DNA of 5,734 nt from Veillonella sp. AM51-8BH (GCF_003463825.1 NZ_QSDY01000092.1:1-5734); one strand, 5' to 3'; positions 1 through 5,616 are shown, counted from the stretch's first letter. Translations and numbers: made by a program. Notes: a model not told the origin generated them from the sequence alone.

Positions 1-104
1 ATCTGATTTATATACTTTTATATTATCATAAAAATAATAGTTCATCTAAAATACATTTATATTTTGATTAATTAATAGCTCTATTAAAACTAAGACTTAA
101 TATA
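1..104. other. AT-rich stretch with no recognisable gene
   Basis: These bases are very AT-rich, with frequent stops in all frames. I see no ribosome site, tRNA or long repeat. The stretch lies downstream of the tRNA-Arg terminator and probably belongs to the intergenic spacer of a neighbour outside the window. Confidence 0.6.
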
Positions 105-149
105 TTCAAAAAAATAGCCTTCATCACAAAAATGTAATGAAGCTATTTC
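105..149 (-). terminator. Intrinsic terminator after tRNA-Arg
   Basis: An imperfect hairpin is formed by 112-127 and 134-148 (arms AAATAGC/TTCAT and their complement, with one bulged base and one mismatch). On the minus strand it is followed by a run of seven T (complement of 108-114). It sits 16 bases past the CCA end of the tRNA and would end both the tRNA transcript and any read-through from the phosphatase gene. Confidence 0.75.
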
Positions 150-164
150 AACTTAATATTATTT

Positions 165-241
165 TGGTGCGCCTAACCGGAATCGAACCAGTGACACGCA
201 GTTTAGGAAACTGCTGCTCTATCCTACTGAGCTATAGACGC
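165..241 (-). tRNA. tRNA-Arg (anticodon CCT)
   Basis: The minus strand folds into a full 77-base cloverleaf. The acceptor stem GCGTCTA pairs with TAGGCGC (one G-T pair), followed by discriminator A and an encoded CCA at 165-167. The D stem is GCTC/GAGC. The anticodon stem is GCAGT/ACTGC with loop TTCCTAA, and the T arm is ACTGG-TTCGATT-CCGGT. Anticodon CCT (positions 207-205) reads the arginine codon AGG. The CCA is genome-encoded, as is usual in Firmicutes. It lies 48 bases after the phosphatase stop codon, appears to have its own promoter, and is followed by a terminator at 105-149. Confidence 0.97.
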
Positions 242-243
242 AT

Positions 244-278
244 GTATACTTTATTATATCGTTTTTAATAAAGTATAC
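244..278. repeat. Perfect 13-base inverted repeat abutting the tRNA 5' end
   Basis: GTATACTTTATTA (244-256) is repeated exactly as its reverse complement at 266-278, with a 9-base centre. The inner arm ends 2 bases from the first base of tRNA-Arg. There is no T-run after the hairpin on the minus strand, so it is not a classical terminator for the phosphatase gene. It overlaps the apparent tRNA promoter. It could be an operator, a cruciform or an RNA processing hairpin; the sequence alone does not decide. Confidence 0.7.
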
Positions 279-282
279 GCAA
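253..282 (-). promoter_or_regulatory. Probable promoter of tRNA-Arg
   Basis: Reading the minus strand, a perfect TATAAT (-10, positions 258-253) lies 18 bases after TTGCGT (weak -35, 282-277, three of six consensus bases). Initiation about 7 bases downstream of the -10 would leave a leader of only about five bases before the mature tRNA 5' end. The element is built into the inverted repeat at 244-278. Confidence 0.5.
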
Positions 283-289
283 GGCATCC

Positions 290-1180
290 TTATTGTTGTA
301 GGTATTGGTTATTTACTTGTTTTTGTTCTTCTGGGCTGAGGTTTTGATAGCCTTTAGCTAATGCACTTACCCAAGATCCATAAGCAGGGTTTGGGAATAC
401 CACAAAGGTAGTACCAAAGTCTTCTTTATGAGCATCGATGATGCCATTTCTTTCAGCTAGTGTCTTACCTTTTGTGCCAATCGGGAAATCACCAGCGTTA
501 TCGCCCATGTATAGAACGACAGAATATTTTTTAGCAATCGCATCAAAGCGAGGTTGTTTGTCAGAGTCTTTTTCGAATAGTAGTACATGGTCTTTATCGA
601 CGGATGGGAATCCTAGTTCCTTAAAGTTTTGTACTGTTGCATCATAATTAACAGGTGCATAGCGGTTTGAAACGTAGAAAATTTCTACCCCCTGTTTATG
701 TACTTCATTTAAAAACTCAACGGCTCCAGGCATGGCTTGTGATTTCCCTTGATGTACCGCTTGACGCCACCAAGGAGCATCGAAGCGACCATTGCCGTTA
801 GCGATGCTTTCACCCATCAGTTTTGTATTGTCTACTACTGTTTCATCTGCATCAAGAACGATAGCTAAAGGCTTTCTTTGATGAGACGGATCTGCAACAG
901 CCATTTTAACAAGATTCATCGCTACATTATACCCCTGATATGCCAGTGCTCTGTACTCAGCAGAAGTGCGCATCCATAATAAACCCATCGTTTCTGTTTC
1001 TGCTTGATATTGCTGTTTTTGCTTGAGCGCTGCCTGTTCCGCCTGAGTTGTAACAGTAGTAGGAACTATGCTACTTGCTTTCACCGTCGTCGGAGAGTCC
1101 GCCTGCACTACAGGACCGACGAAAAGGCTACCACCAAGACAAGCCACCGCTACATACCATGCCAAACTACTACGTTTCAT
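290..1180 (-). CDS. Secreted class C acid phosphatase / 5'-nucleotidase, e(P4) family (HAD superfamily)
   Basis: This 296-residue protein belongs to the class C non-specific acid phosphatases of the HAD superfamily. Family members hydrolyse 5'-nucleotides and related phosphomonoesters outside the cytoplasm with Mg2+. The DDDD signature is complete: motif I is LDADET with D110 and D112 (nucleophile and acid/base), motif II is VSNR (S171), and motif IV is GDNAGD with D227 and D231. The family's C-terminal NPAYGSW block is at 264-270. The N terminus (MKRSS plus a hydrophobic segment to about residue 25) is a signal peptide with a likely signal peptidase I site after VQA27. C14 lies in a poor lipobox (AVAC), so lipidation is uncertain even though relatives are lipoproteins. 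Residues 43-64 are Gln/Glu-rich and probably helical. The start is fixed by AGGAGG (1191-1186) five bases upstream of the ATG. Its likely role is scavenging nucleosides or phosphate in the periplasm or at the outer membrane. It appears monocistronic apart from possible read-through into tRNA-Arg. Confidence 0.93.
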   Translation of the reverse strand: MKRSSLAWYVAVACLGGSLFVGPVVQADSPTTVKASSIVPTTVTTQAEQAALKQKQQYQAETETMGLLWMRTSAEYRALAYQGYNVAMNLVKMAVADPSHQRKPLAIVLDADETVVDNTKLMGESIANGNGRFDAPWWRQAVHQGKSQAMPGAVEFLNEVHKQGVEIFYVSNRYAPVNYDATVQNFKELGFPSVDKDHVLLFEKDSDKQPRFDAIAKKYSVVLYMGDNAGDFPIGTKGKTLAERNGIIDAHKEDFGTTFVVFPNPAYGSWVSALAKGYQNLSPEEQKQVNNQYLQQ

Positions 1181-1325
1181 AATTGCCTCCTAACCACATT
1201 TGCTCTCTGTATAAATACAATACACAATGTAATTCTACATAGTTATGCTAAAGTCCTCTATAAATTAATATGCTATTAGTGTATTTTAAAATCTATCTAC
1301 ACAAGAACTATGCTATATTTCCATA
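1181..1325. other. Upstream region of the phosphatase gene
   Basis: This AT-rich DNA must contain the phosphatase promoter. The only -10-like hexamer I can point to on the minus strand is TAGAAT (1237-1232), and it lacks a convincing -35, so I do not call a promoter. The left part carries the strong ribosome site at 1186-1191. The right part overlaps the start-less reading frame described at 1290-1481. Confidence 0.5.
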
Positions 1326-1481
1326 AGTCGTTCTGAAGATGCAAAAGGCATCGATATCAAGAAGAACGAAAGGGCTGAGGCTGTATTTAAACTACCGTCA
1401 CACCAACTACAAGCCGGCGATCCGCAGTATGAAATTGCTAAGCTTATGTACCAAGACTTAACTAATAAGAAATTTGATTAG
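1290..1481 (+). pseudogene. Start-less reading frame, probable 3' remnant of a lost gene
   Basis: A plus-strand frame runs open from 1290 to a TAG at 1479-1481 (63 sense codons), following a TAA at 1287-1289. It has no ATG, GTG or TTG that could start most of it; the first ATG is at 1446, eleven codons before the stop. From about 1326 the translation looks like real protein: mixed charge, normal composition, with stretches such as ERAEAVFKLPSHQLQAGD and QYEIAKLMYQDL. The DNA here is visibly less AT-rich than its flanks. The stop is followed after 28 bases by a strong terminator. I read it as the C-terminal end of a gene whose 5' part was deleted. I do not recognise the family. Chance openness cannot be excluded for so short a frame. 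Confidence 0.45.
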
Positions 1482-1509
1482 CAATATTTAAATACACTCA
1501 CCATGACAA

Positions 1510-1556
1510 AAGCCCCTCCTTACTATGAGCTACATAGCAAGGAGGGGCTTCGTTTT
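1510..1556 (-). terminator. Strong bidirectional terminator (katA and the 1290-1481 remnant)
   Basis: A perfect 12-base stem, AAGCCCCTCCTT at 1510-1521 with its complement at 1539-1550, is extended by an inner CTATG/CATAG pairing (1523-1527 with 1533-1537) after one mismatch. The loop is AGCTA. The plus side is followed by TTCGTTTTAATTT and the minus side by TTTTG, so it can act both ways. It lies about 80 bases past the katA stop and 28 bases past the end of the plus-strand remnant, separating convergent units. Confidence 0.92.
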
Positions 1557-1610
1557 AATTTAAGGAAGTTCTTTTAATCGTCAGTGTTATTCAGAGAGAG
1601 TATCTTTGTT

Positions 1611-1642
1611 ATGTAAATAGTACTTATAATACTATTTTACAT
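1611..1642. repeat. Hairpin-forming inverted repeat across the katA stop codon
   Basis: ATGTAAATAGTA (1611-1622) pairs with TACTATTTTACAT (1630-1642) through 12 base pairs with one bulged base and a 7-base loop. It covers the last codons and the TAG stop of katA (1634-1632). On the minus strand no T-run follows, so it is not a terminator. A role in mRNA 3' end stability is possible but only inferred. Confidence 0.5.
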
Positions 1643-3095
1643 CGCTAAAATCAATGTTCATACCCAATGCTTTAGCAACGCCTTCACCATAAGCTGGATC
1701 ACATTGGTAGCAATGTTTTGCATGACGTTCTTTAATGAAATCAGGTACACCATTCATAGCCGCTGCCGTATTGTCAAACAAGGCTTGTTGTTGTTCAGGG
1801 CTCATGAGGCGGAACAATTTACCTGGTTGTGTAAAGAAGTCAGAGTCGTCTTCATAGAAGTCATATTGGTAGGCTGGACCAGATACGTCGAGAGGAGGAT
1901 TTTTGAATTCCGGTTGTTCAGCCCATTCACCAAAGCTATTTGGTGCGTAGCCAATTGTAGACCCATGGTTTCCATCTATACGTCCTTGACCATCGCGATG
2001 ATAGATATTTACAGGACATTTAGCGGCATTAACAGGGATTTGATAATAATTTGCTCCTAGACGATAACGTTGCGCATCCGCATAGGAGAACAAACGACCT
2101 TGAAGCATTCTATCAGGAGAGAAAGAGATACCAGGAACGATAGTAGTCGGTGCAAATGCAGCTTGTTCTACATCTTGGAAATAATTTTCTGGGTTGCGAT
2201 TAAGTTCCATTACACCAACTTCAATCAATGGGAACTCATCGTGATACCATACTTTAGTTAAGTCGAATGGATTGTATGGCATATTGTCAGCTTGTTCTTC
2301 CGTCATCACTTGGATGCATAATTTCCATTTAGGGAAATCACCTTTTTCAATAGCCTCAAAGAGGTCACGTTGGTGACTTTCACGGTCACTAGCTACCACA
2401 TTAGCCGCCTCAGCGTCGGAAAGATTTTCAATCGGCTGTTGGCAAATCCAATGGAATTTAACCCATACGCGCTCATCGTTTTCGTTGATAAGACTGTATG
2501 TATGACTGCCAAAACCATGCATTGTACGGTAGGATTTAGGAATACCACGGTCACTCATGACGATTGTTACTTGGTGGATCGCCTCTGGCAAGCTAGTCCA
2601 GAAGTCCCAGTTTGCTGTCGCATCGCGAAGATTTGTTTTCGGATTCCGTTTTACAGCGCGGTTCAAATCAGGGAATTGCAATGGATCGCGAATAAAGAAT
2701 ACCGGTGTATTGTTACCTACGAGGTCCCAGTTTCCTTCTTCCGTATAAAATTTTACGGCAAAGCCACGAATGTCGCGTTCTGCATCGGCCGCACCACGCT
2801 CACCAGCAACGGTGGAGAAACGCACGAATAACGGCGTTTGCTTGCCTACTTCAGAGAAAATTTTTGCTTTCGTATATTTTGTAATATCGTTAGTTACTGT
2901 GAAAGTACCAAATGCACCGGATCCTTTAGCATGCATGCGGCGTTCAGGAATCACTTCGCGCTCAAAATGAGCTAATTTCTCCATGAGCCAAACATCTTGC
3001 ATCAGTACAGGACCACGTTTACCTGCTGTAGCAGAGTTGCGATTATCAGGTACGGGAGCGCCAAAGGTGGTTGTTAGTTTCTTTTCATTATTCAT
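1632..3095 (-). CDS. katA: Catalase, monofunctional heme type (small subunit, clade 3-like)
   Basis: This cytoplasmic enzyme dismutates hydrogen peroxide to water and oxygen using heme b. Its 487 residues match the usual length (about 480-500) of small-subunit catalases. The distal active-site signature [20 protein letters not shown] (44-63) holds catalytic H55. S94 (VRFSTV) and N128 (VGNNTPVFF) complete the distal pocket. The proximal signature RLFSYADAQ (334-342) provides R334 and the heme-ligating tyrosine Y338. The N-terminal arm [14 protein letters not shown] is typical. No frameshift, truncation or missing key residue is visible, so it should be active if heme is available. The start is supported by AGGAG (3108-3104) eight bases upstream of the ATG. 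It stands alone, with its own promoter, a Fur/PerR-type operator upstream and a strong terminator downstream. Regulation by peroxide or iron is inferred from the operator and from katA control by PerR in other Firmicutes. Confidence 0.97.
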   Translation of the reverse strand: MNNEKKLTTTFGAPVPDNRNSATAGKRGPVLMQDVWLMEKLAHFEREVIPERRMHAKGSGAFGTFTVTNDITKYTKAKIFSEVGKQTPLFVRFSTVAGERGAADAERDIRGFAVKFYTEEGNWDLVGNNTPVFFIRDPLQFPDLNRAVKRNPKTNLRDATANWDFWTSLPEAIHQVTIVMSDRGIPKSYRTMHGFGSHTYSLINENDERVWVKFHWICQQPIENLSDAEAANVVASDRESHQRDLFEAIEKGDFPKWKLCIQVMTEEQADNMPYNPFDLTKVWYHDEFPLIEVGVMELNRNPENYFQDVEQAAFAPTTIVPGISFSPDRMLQGRLFSYADAQRYRLGANYYQIPVNAAKCPVNIYHRDGQGRIDGNHGSTIGYAPNSFGEWAEQPEFKNPPLDVSGPAYQYDFYEDDSDFFTQPGKLFRLMSPEQQQALFDNTAAAMNGVPDFIKERHAKHCYQCDPAYGEGVAKALGMNIDFSDVK

Positions 3096-3153
3096 ATTAC
3101 AAACTCCTACTTAGAGATCAAAATGAAAGTAATTTACTGTACATAACTTTTAG

Positions 3154-3182
3154 ATTATACATCTCAATTAAGATAAATATTA
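3154..3182 (-). promoter_or_regulatory. Probable katA promoter
   Basis: On the minus strand a perfect TATAAT (-10) occupies 3159-3154, about 58 bases before the ATG, giving a 5' leader of roughly 50 bases. The -35 position (about 3177-3182, TAATAT) matches the consensus poorly. It lies directly against the 27-base dyad at 3182-3208, as expected when a repressor site overlaps the -35 region. Confidence 0.55.
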
Positions 3183-3208
3183 TTAACGGATAATTATTAT
3201 CCATTAAT
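3182..3208. promoter_or_regulatory. Fur/PerR-type operator (7-1-7 box) upstream of katA
   Basis: The core GGATAATTATTATCC (3188-3202) is a perfect 7-1-7 inverted repeat. It matches the Bacillus-type Fur box TGATAATNATTATCA at all but the two outermost positions, and shares the ATAAT-N-ATTAT core of the PerR box. ATTAA (3182-3186) and TTAAT (3204-3208) extend the symmetry, so 12 of 13 base pairs of a 27-base dyad are symmetric. It sits at and just upstream of the katA -35 region. The regulator could be PerR (peroxide), Fur (iron) or both; the sequence does not tell which. Confidence 0.75.
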
Positions 3209-3223
3209 CTATAATTAGAATAT
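3209..3223. promoter_or_regulatory. Possible second, degenerate Fur/PerR half-site
   Basis: CTATAATTAGAATAT matches the 7-1-7 PerR consensus at about 10 of 14 informative positions, with the left half nearly intact. Its centre (3216) is 21 bases, two helical turns, from the centre of the strong box (3195), so two dimers could sit on the same DNA face. In such AT-rich DNA a chance match is quite possible. Confidence 0.3.
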
Positions 3224-3349
3224 CACATTTTTTTTAACAGAACAACCCTAAACCTTTATAAATCTTGTATACACGATATCATTTACAAGAACCAAAATGA
3301 GAATTGTGGCATTATATATATTTAAATGCGAACTAAATCTCTCTATCAA
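3224..3349. other. Intergenic DNA upstream of the katA control region
   Basis: I see no gene here. A 7-base inverted repeat, TCTTGTA/TACAAGA (3263-3269 and 3284-3290), is present but has no clear role. The stretch separates the terminator of the 94-residue gene from the katA operator. Confidence 0.5.
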
Positions 3350-3400
3350 AATAAAAAACACCTTGCTTCTATCATCAACGTGTAGATCACAAGGTGTTTT
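3350..3400 (-). terminator. Intrinsic terminator of the 94-residue gene
   Basis: AAAACACCTTG (3355-3365) pairs perfectly with CAAGGTGTTTT (3390-3400). On the minus strand the stem runs into TTTTTTATTTT. It begins 8 bases past the stop codon of the small gene, and closes that gene and any read-through from arsR-dinB before katA. The loop is unusually long (24 bases) but contains a TCTA/TAGA pairing that could shorten it. Confidence 0.82.
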
Positions 3401-3408
3401 CATTCAAT

Positions 3409-3693
3409 TTATGCTGGACGACTCCAGTCGACTTGTACGTCGATAGCTTCCCACATGCGTGTTAAAGCTAATTTTAGGTTATCTAAAGATTCTAATGGTT
3501 TTACGTTCAATCGTTCATATGTATCAAGACCTGTAGCATGCTCGATGGCATGTTCGTCGTTCAAGTAAGCGATAACCTTATCAACCCACTCTTGTTCAGG
3601 TAAATCTACGGACACTGTTTTTGCTTCTGTGTCATAGGACAAGAAACCATTGCTGTTGATGCCATAATGGATGGCTACACGAAATAAACTCAT
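3409..3693 (-). CDS. Conserved-looking protein of unknown function, 94 residues
   Basis: I do not recognise this family. The protein is small, acidic and free of cysteine, with no signal peptide or membrane segment, so it is probably cytoplasmic. It begins MSLFRVAIHYGINSNGF, which resembles a beta strand and turn. A helical, Glu/Asp-rich middle follows (about 32-55), then a second helical stretch (67-84) and a short end VQVDWSRPA. I chose the ATG at 3693 because GAGAGG (3706-3701) lies 7 bases upstream of it. An in-frame ATG 14 codons earlier (3735) has no ribosome site and lies on the apparent -10 of this gene's own promoter. It follows dinB by about 110 bases and is closed by a terminator, so it may be expressed alone and also at the tail of the arsR-dinB transcript. 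No link to DNA repair can be read from the sequence. Confidence 0.85.
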   Translation of the reverse strand: MSLFRVAIHYGINSNGFLSYDTEAKTVSVDLPEQEWVDKVIAYLNDEHAIEHATGLDTYERLNVKPLESLDNLKLALTRMWEAIDVQVDWSRPA

Positions 3694-3735
3694 ATCTATA
3701 CCTCTCTTGCGGTAATTTTTAAACACTATATCCAT

Positions 3736-3744
3736 ATTGTAACA
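3736..3744 (-). promoter_or_regulatory. Extended -10 promoter of the 94-residue gene
   Basis: The minus strand reads TGTTACAAT (3744-3736): a TGN extension directly before TACAAT, five of six bases of the -10 consensus. The -35 region 17 bases upstream (TTCGCT) is weak, as is common for extended -10 promoters. Initiation near 3729 would give a leader of about 36 bases and would exclude the upstream ATG at 3735. Confidence 0.5.
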
Positions 3745-3802
3745 TGAATAAATATATTAGCGAAAGTATTCAATATAAACTTTATGAGTCTATTGTATCG
3801 AG

Positions 3803-5269
3803 TTATATGTCTTCGTTAATGTCGCCTACATCACCATTCTTATCTAGGCCAAGGACCTTATCCATTCTAGTAGATTCCACATCCTCATTAGTAGATTGTG
3901 CATCTACTGCGGCCTTTAGTTCCGATCGCTTTCTACGCGTTCCATTGTCTCCGTGAAAGCGCTGCCATAATGCGCCACTCATAACAGCCGTTTCACCAAA
4001 TTTAGACTCTAATGAATCTAATACACCAGCCAGTTTATTTTCAGTCTCATTTTTAGGTGATTCGAAAAGACTATCTTGCATAGGCACCTCTTCATCGAGA
4101 CCACTTACAGTAAGGCCTAATAGTCGTATAGGGCCCGGGGGATCCATAAAGGCAATTTCACTAGAACCACCATAGTTTGAACTACTAAAGTTTGAATTAG
4201 TAGATTTTAAATTTGTAGATTTAACCTTCGTAGTGGCTCCTAATACTTCAATGTCTTTCTTTGTGCCTTTCGTTTTTTTACTGGTCTTATCTTGCATGAG
4301 TTTGTTCCACAAGAGCAGAGCCGTTTCAAAAAACACATGCTCATGGTCTGATGGTGTATCTAACCGCTTTTGGCGGGATACGGTGGTGAAATCATCGTAC
4401 CGAACCTTAATGGATACAGTATGACCTAAGAGATTACGTTTTCGCAATCGTTTTGATAATCGGTTCGCAAAATATCTAAACTCTAATTCAATAGCACTAC
4501 CATCCGTTAAATCTTCTTCGTAGGTTTCCTCAGCTCCGATAGATTGTATTTTGCGATCTGTTTCCACCGGTCTATCGTCAATCCCATTTGCTAGTTCCCA
4601 TATGCGGCGCGCCTGGTTGCCCACGAGGGGAATTAAACTGCTTTCATCAGGCAACACTTGAATATGACGCATCAAGTGAAAGCCCCCTGTTTTCAAGATT
4701 TTTTCGGTACGAGGACCTACGCCCCAAATGCGTTTAATCGGTAATGGAGCTAAAATCTCTTTTTCACGGCCATAAGGTATGACTACGAGGCCGTCGGGCT
4801 TATCTAAATCGGATGCTAATTTGGCAAGGAATTTATTCGGTGCTAGCCCTGCAGAGATAATAAGACCAGTTTCCTCAAATACTCGATCTTTAATGGCTCT
4901 GCCCAGTGCTTTTGGTCCACTATACATGGTAGACATACCGCTAACCTCGAGAAAGGCTTCGTCGATAGATAGAGGCTCAATGTGAGGCGTAAATTCTTTC
5001 ATAATAGAAAAAATCTGATGAGATACCTCTTTGTAACGATCCATACGCGGATACACATAGACGCCATCAGGACAGAGTTTCTTAGCACGAGAGATGGGCA
5101 TGGCGGAGTGAACGCCAAATTTTCGAGCCTCATAAGAACAAGTGGCAACGACGCCACGTGAAGAAAGACCACCCACAATTACGGGGTGGCCTTTATATTC
5201 TGGATGATCCAATTGTTCGATGGACGCGAAAAATGCATCCATATCAACATGCATAATCCATCGTCTCAT
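3803..5269 (-). CDS. dinB: DNA polymerase IV (Y-family translesion polymerase)
   Basis: This error-prone polymerase copies past damaged template bases. The palm carries the metal ligands D9 (HVDMDAFFAS), D103 and E104 (LSIDEAF), with F14 as the likely steric gate against ribonucleotides. YEARKFGV (46-53) and the GLAPNKFLAKLASDLDKPDG block (141-160) are typical DinB motifs. A helix-hairpin-helix thumb (IKRIWGVGPRT) is near 178-188. The little-finger domain follows (about 245-390), and a beta-clamp-binding motif QDSLF is at 398-402. At 488 residues it is clearly longer than E. coli DinB (351). About 50 extra residues rich in Lys, Ser, Thr and Asn (327-376) precede the conserved IRLLGLTVSG strand. 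A tail after about residue 436 is first basic (RRKR), then acidic. The ATG is 2 bases after the arsR stop and has only a weak ribosome site (AGAAG inside arsR), which suggests translational coupling. All catalytic residues are present, so activity is expected. Confidence 0.96.
   Translation of the reverse strand: MRRWIMHVDMDAFFASIEQLDHPEYKGHPVIVGGLSSRGVVATCSYEARKFGVHSAMPISRAKKLCPDGVYVYPRMDRYKEVSHQIFSIMKEFTPHIEPLSIDEAFLEVSGMSTMYSGPKALGRAIKDRVFEETGLIISAGLAPNKFLAKLASDLDKPDGLVVIPYGREKEILAPLPIKRIWGVGPRTEKILKTGGFHLMRHIQVLPDESSLIPLVGNQARRIWELANGIDDRPVETDRKIQSIGAEETYEEDLTDGSAIELEFRYFANRLSKRLRKRNLLGHTVSIKVRYDDFTTVSRQKRLDTPSDHEHVFFETALLLWNKLMQDKTSKKTKGTKKDIEVLGATTKVKSTNLKSTNSNFSSSNYGGSSEIAFMDPPGPIRLLGLTVSGLDEEVPMQDSLFESPKNETENKLAGVLDSLESKFGETAVMSGALWQRFHGDNGTRRKRSELKAAVDAQSTNEDVESTRMDKVLGLDKNGDVGDINEDI
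4142..4291 (-). repeat. Low-complexity insertion segment within dinB, with degenerate repeats
   Basis: This part of dinB encodes residues 327-376. On the coding strand AAATCTACAAATTT is followed directly by AAATCTACTAATTC, giving the peptide repeat KSTNL-KSTNS. TCAAACTTT and TCAAACTAT follow (NSNFSSSNYGG). The reading frame stays intact on both sides. The pattern suggests growth by replication slippage of a flexible linker. Confidence 0.6.
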
Positions 5270-5271
5270 TG

Positions 5272-5616
5272 TTACGCTTCTTTTTCGTGCTCAGAAATAC
5301 GGCAGTATTTAATTTGCGCGCAAATACACTCATCCTTAGATTTATATAGTTGAGGGATGATCTCTAAAATATCGCCAAATGTAGCTTCATTAATGGAATA
5401 ACGAGTCCATAAGCCATTACGTTGAGAGTTAACTACACCTGCATCAATTAAGATTTTCATGTGGTAGCTCAACGTAGATTGAGACAAATTGAAGCTAGCT
5501 AAAATATCAGCTGCACATAATTCATTGCAAGACAACATATCGATGATGTGTAATCTTGTTTCATCGCTTAATGCCTTGAAAATCGTAGCTAAACGTTCGT
5601 AAGAAACTTCAACCAT
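5272..5616 (-). CDS. ArsR/SmtB-family metal-responsive transcriptional repressor
   Basis: This 114-residue winged-helix protein has the full ArsR-family fold. The N-terminal helices contain FKALSDETRLHIIDML (13-28), the family hallmark. Next come a turn with ELCAADIL (32-39) and a recognition helix in NLSQSTLSYHMKIL (43-56). The wing, VVNSQRNGLWTRYSI, is at 61-75. Members repress their operons as dimers and release DNA on binding metal or metalloid. The classical ELCVCDL ligand motif is altered: C34 keeps the first cysteine, the second is Ala36, and an extra C30 lies one turn before. The C terminus adds C97, C99 (CIC) and C105, so five cysteines are available. The ligand (arsenite, antimonite, a soft metal, or a thiol/redox signal) cannot be assigned. 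The start is supported by GAGGAG (5630-5625) eight bases upstream of the ATG. No arsenic or metal exporter follows; the next gene is dinB. Confidence 0.93.
   Translation of the reverse strand: MVEVSYERLATIFKALSDETRLHIIDMLSCNELCAADILASFNLSQSTLSYHMKILIDAGVVNSQRNGLWTRYSINEATFGDILEIIPQLYKSKDECICAQIKYCRISEHEKEA

Noticed and set aside
1130..1180. Lipoprotein signal (Cys14) in the phosphatase
   Set aside because: The residues before the cysteine (AVA) fit a lipobox poorly and the hydrophobic stretch before it is too short. A signal peptidase I site after residue 27 fits better, so lipidation is left open rather than claimed.
1704..2831. Long plus-strand open frames across katA
   Set aside because: They lie opposite a well-supported catalase gene, have no ribosome sites, and their products show no recognisable motifs.
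3263..3290. Inverted repeat TCTTGTA/TACAAGA as a further operator or terminator
   Set aside because: The arms are short with a 14-base gap in AT-rich DNA, no T-run follows, and it lies far from any start site.
3694..3735. Upstream in-frame ATG at 3735 giving a 108-residue protein
   Set aside because: It lacks a ribosome site and lies on the apparent extended -10 promoter, whereas the ATG at 3693 has GAGAGG at ideal spacing.
4129..4147. Cluster of restriction-like sites (GGGCCC, CCCGGG, GGATCC) resembling a cloning polylinker
   Set aside because: The bases encode the residues MDPPGPI in frame with the conserved IRLLGL strand of DinB, with intact coding on both sides, so vector contamination is unlikely.
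4233..4985. Plus-strand open frames opposite dinB
   Set aside because: They are antisense to conserved polymerase motifs and lack start signals or protein-like character.
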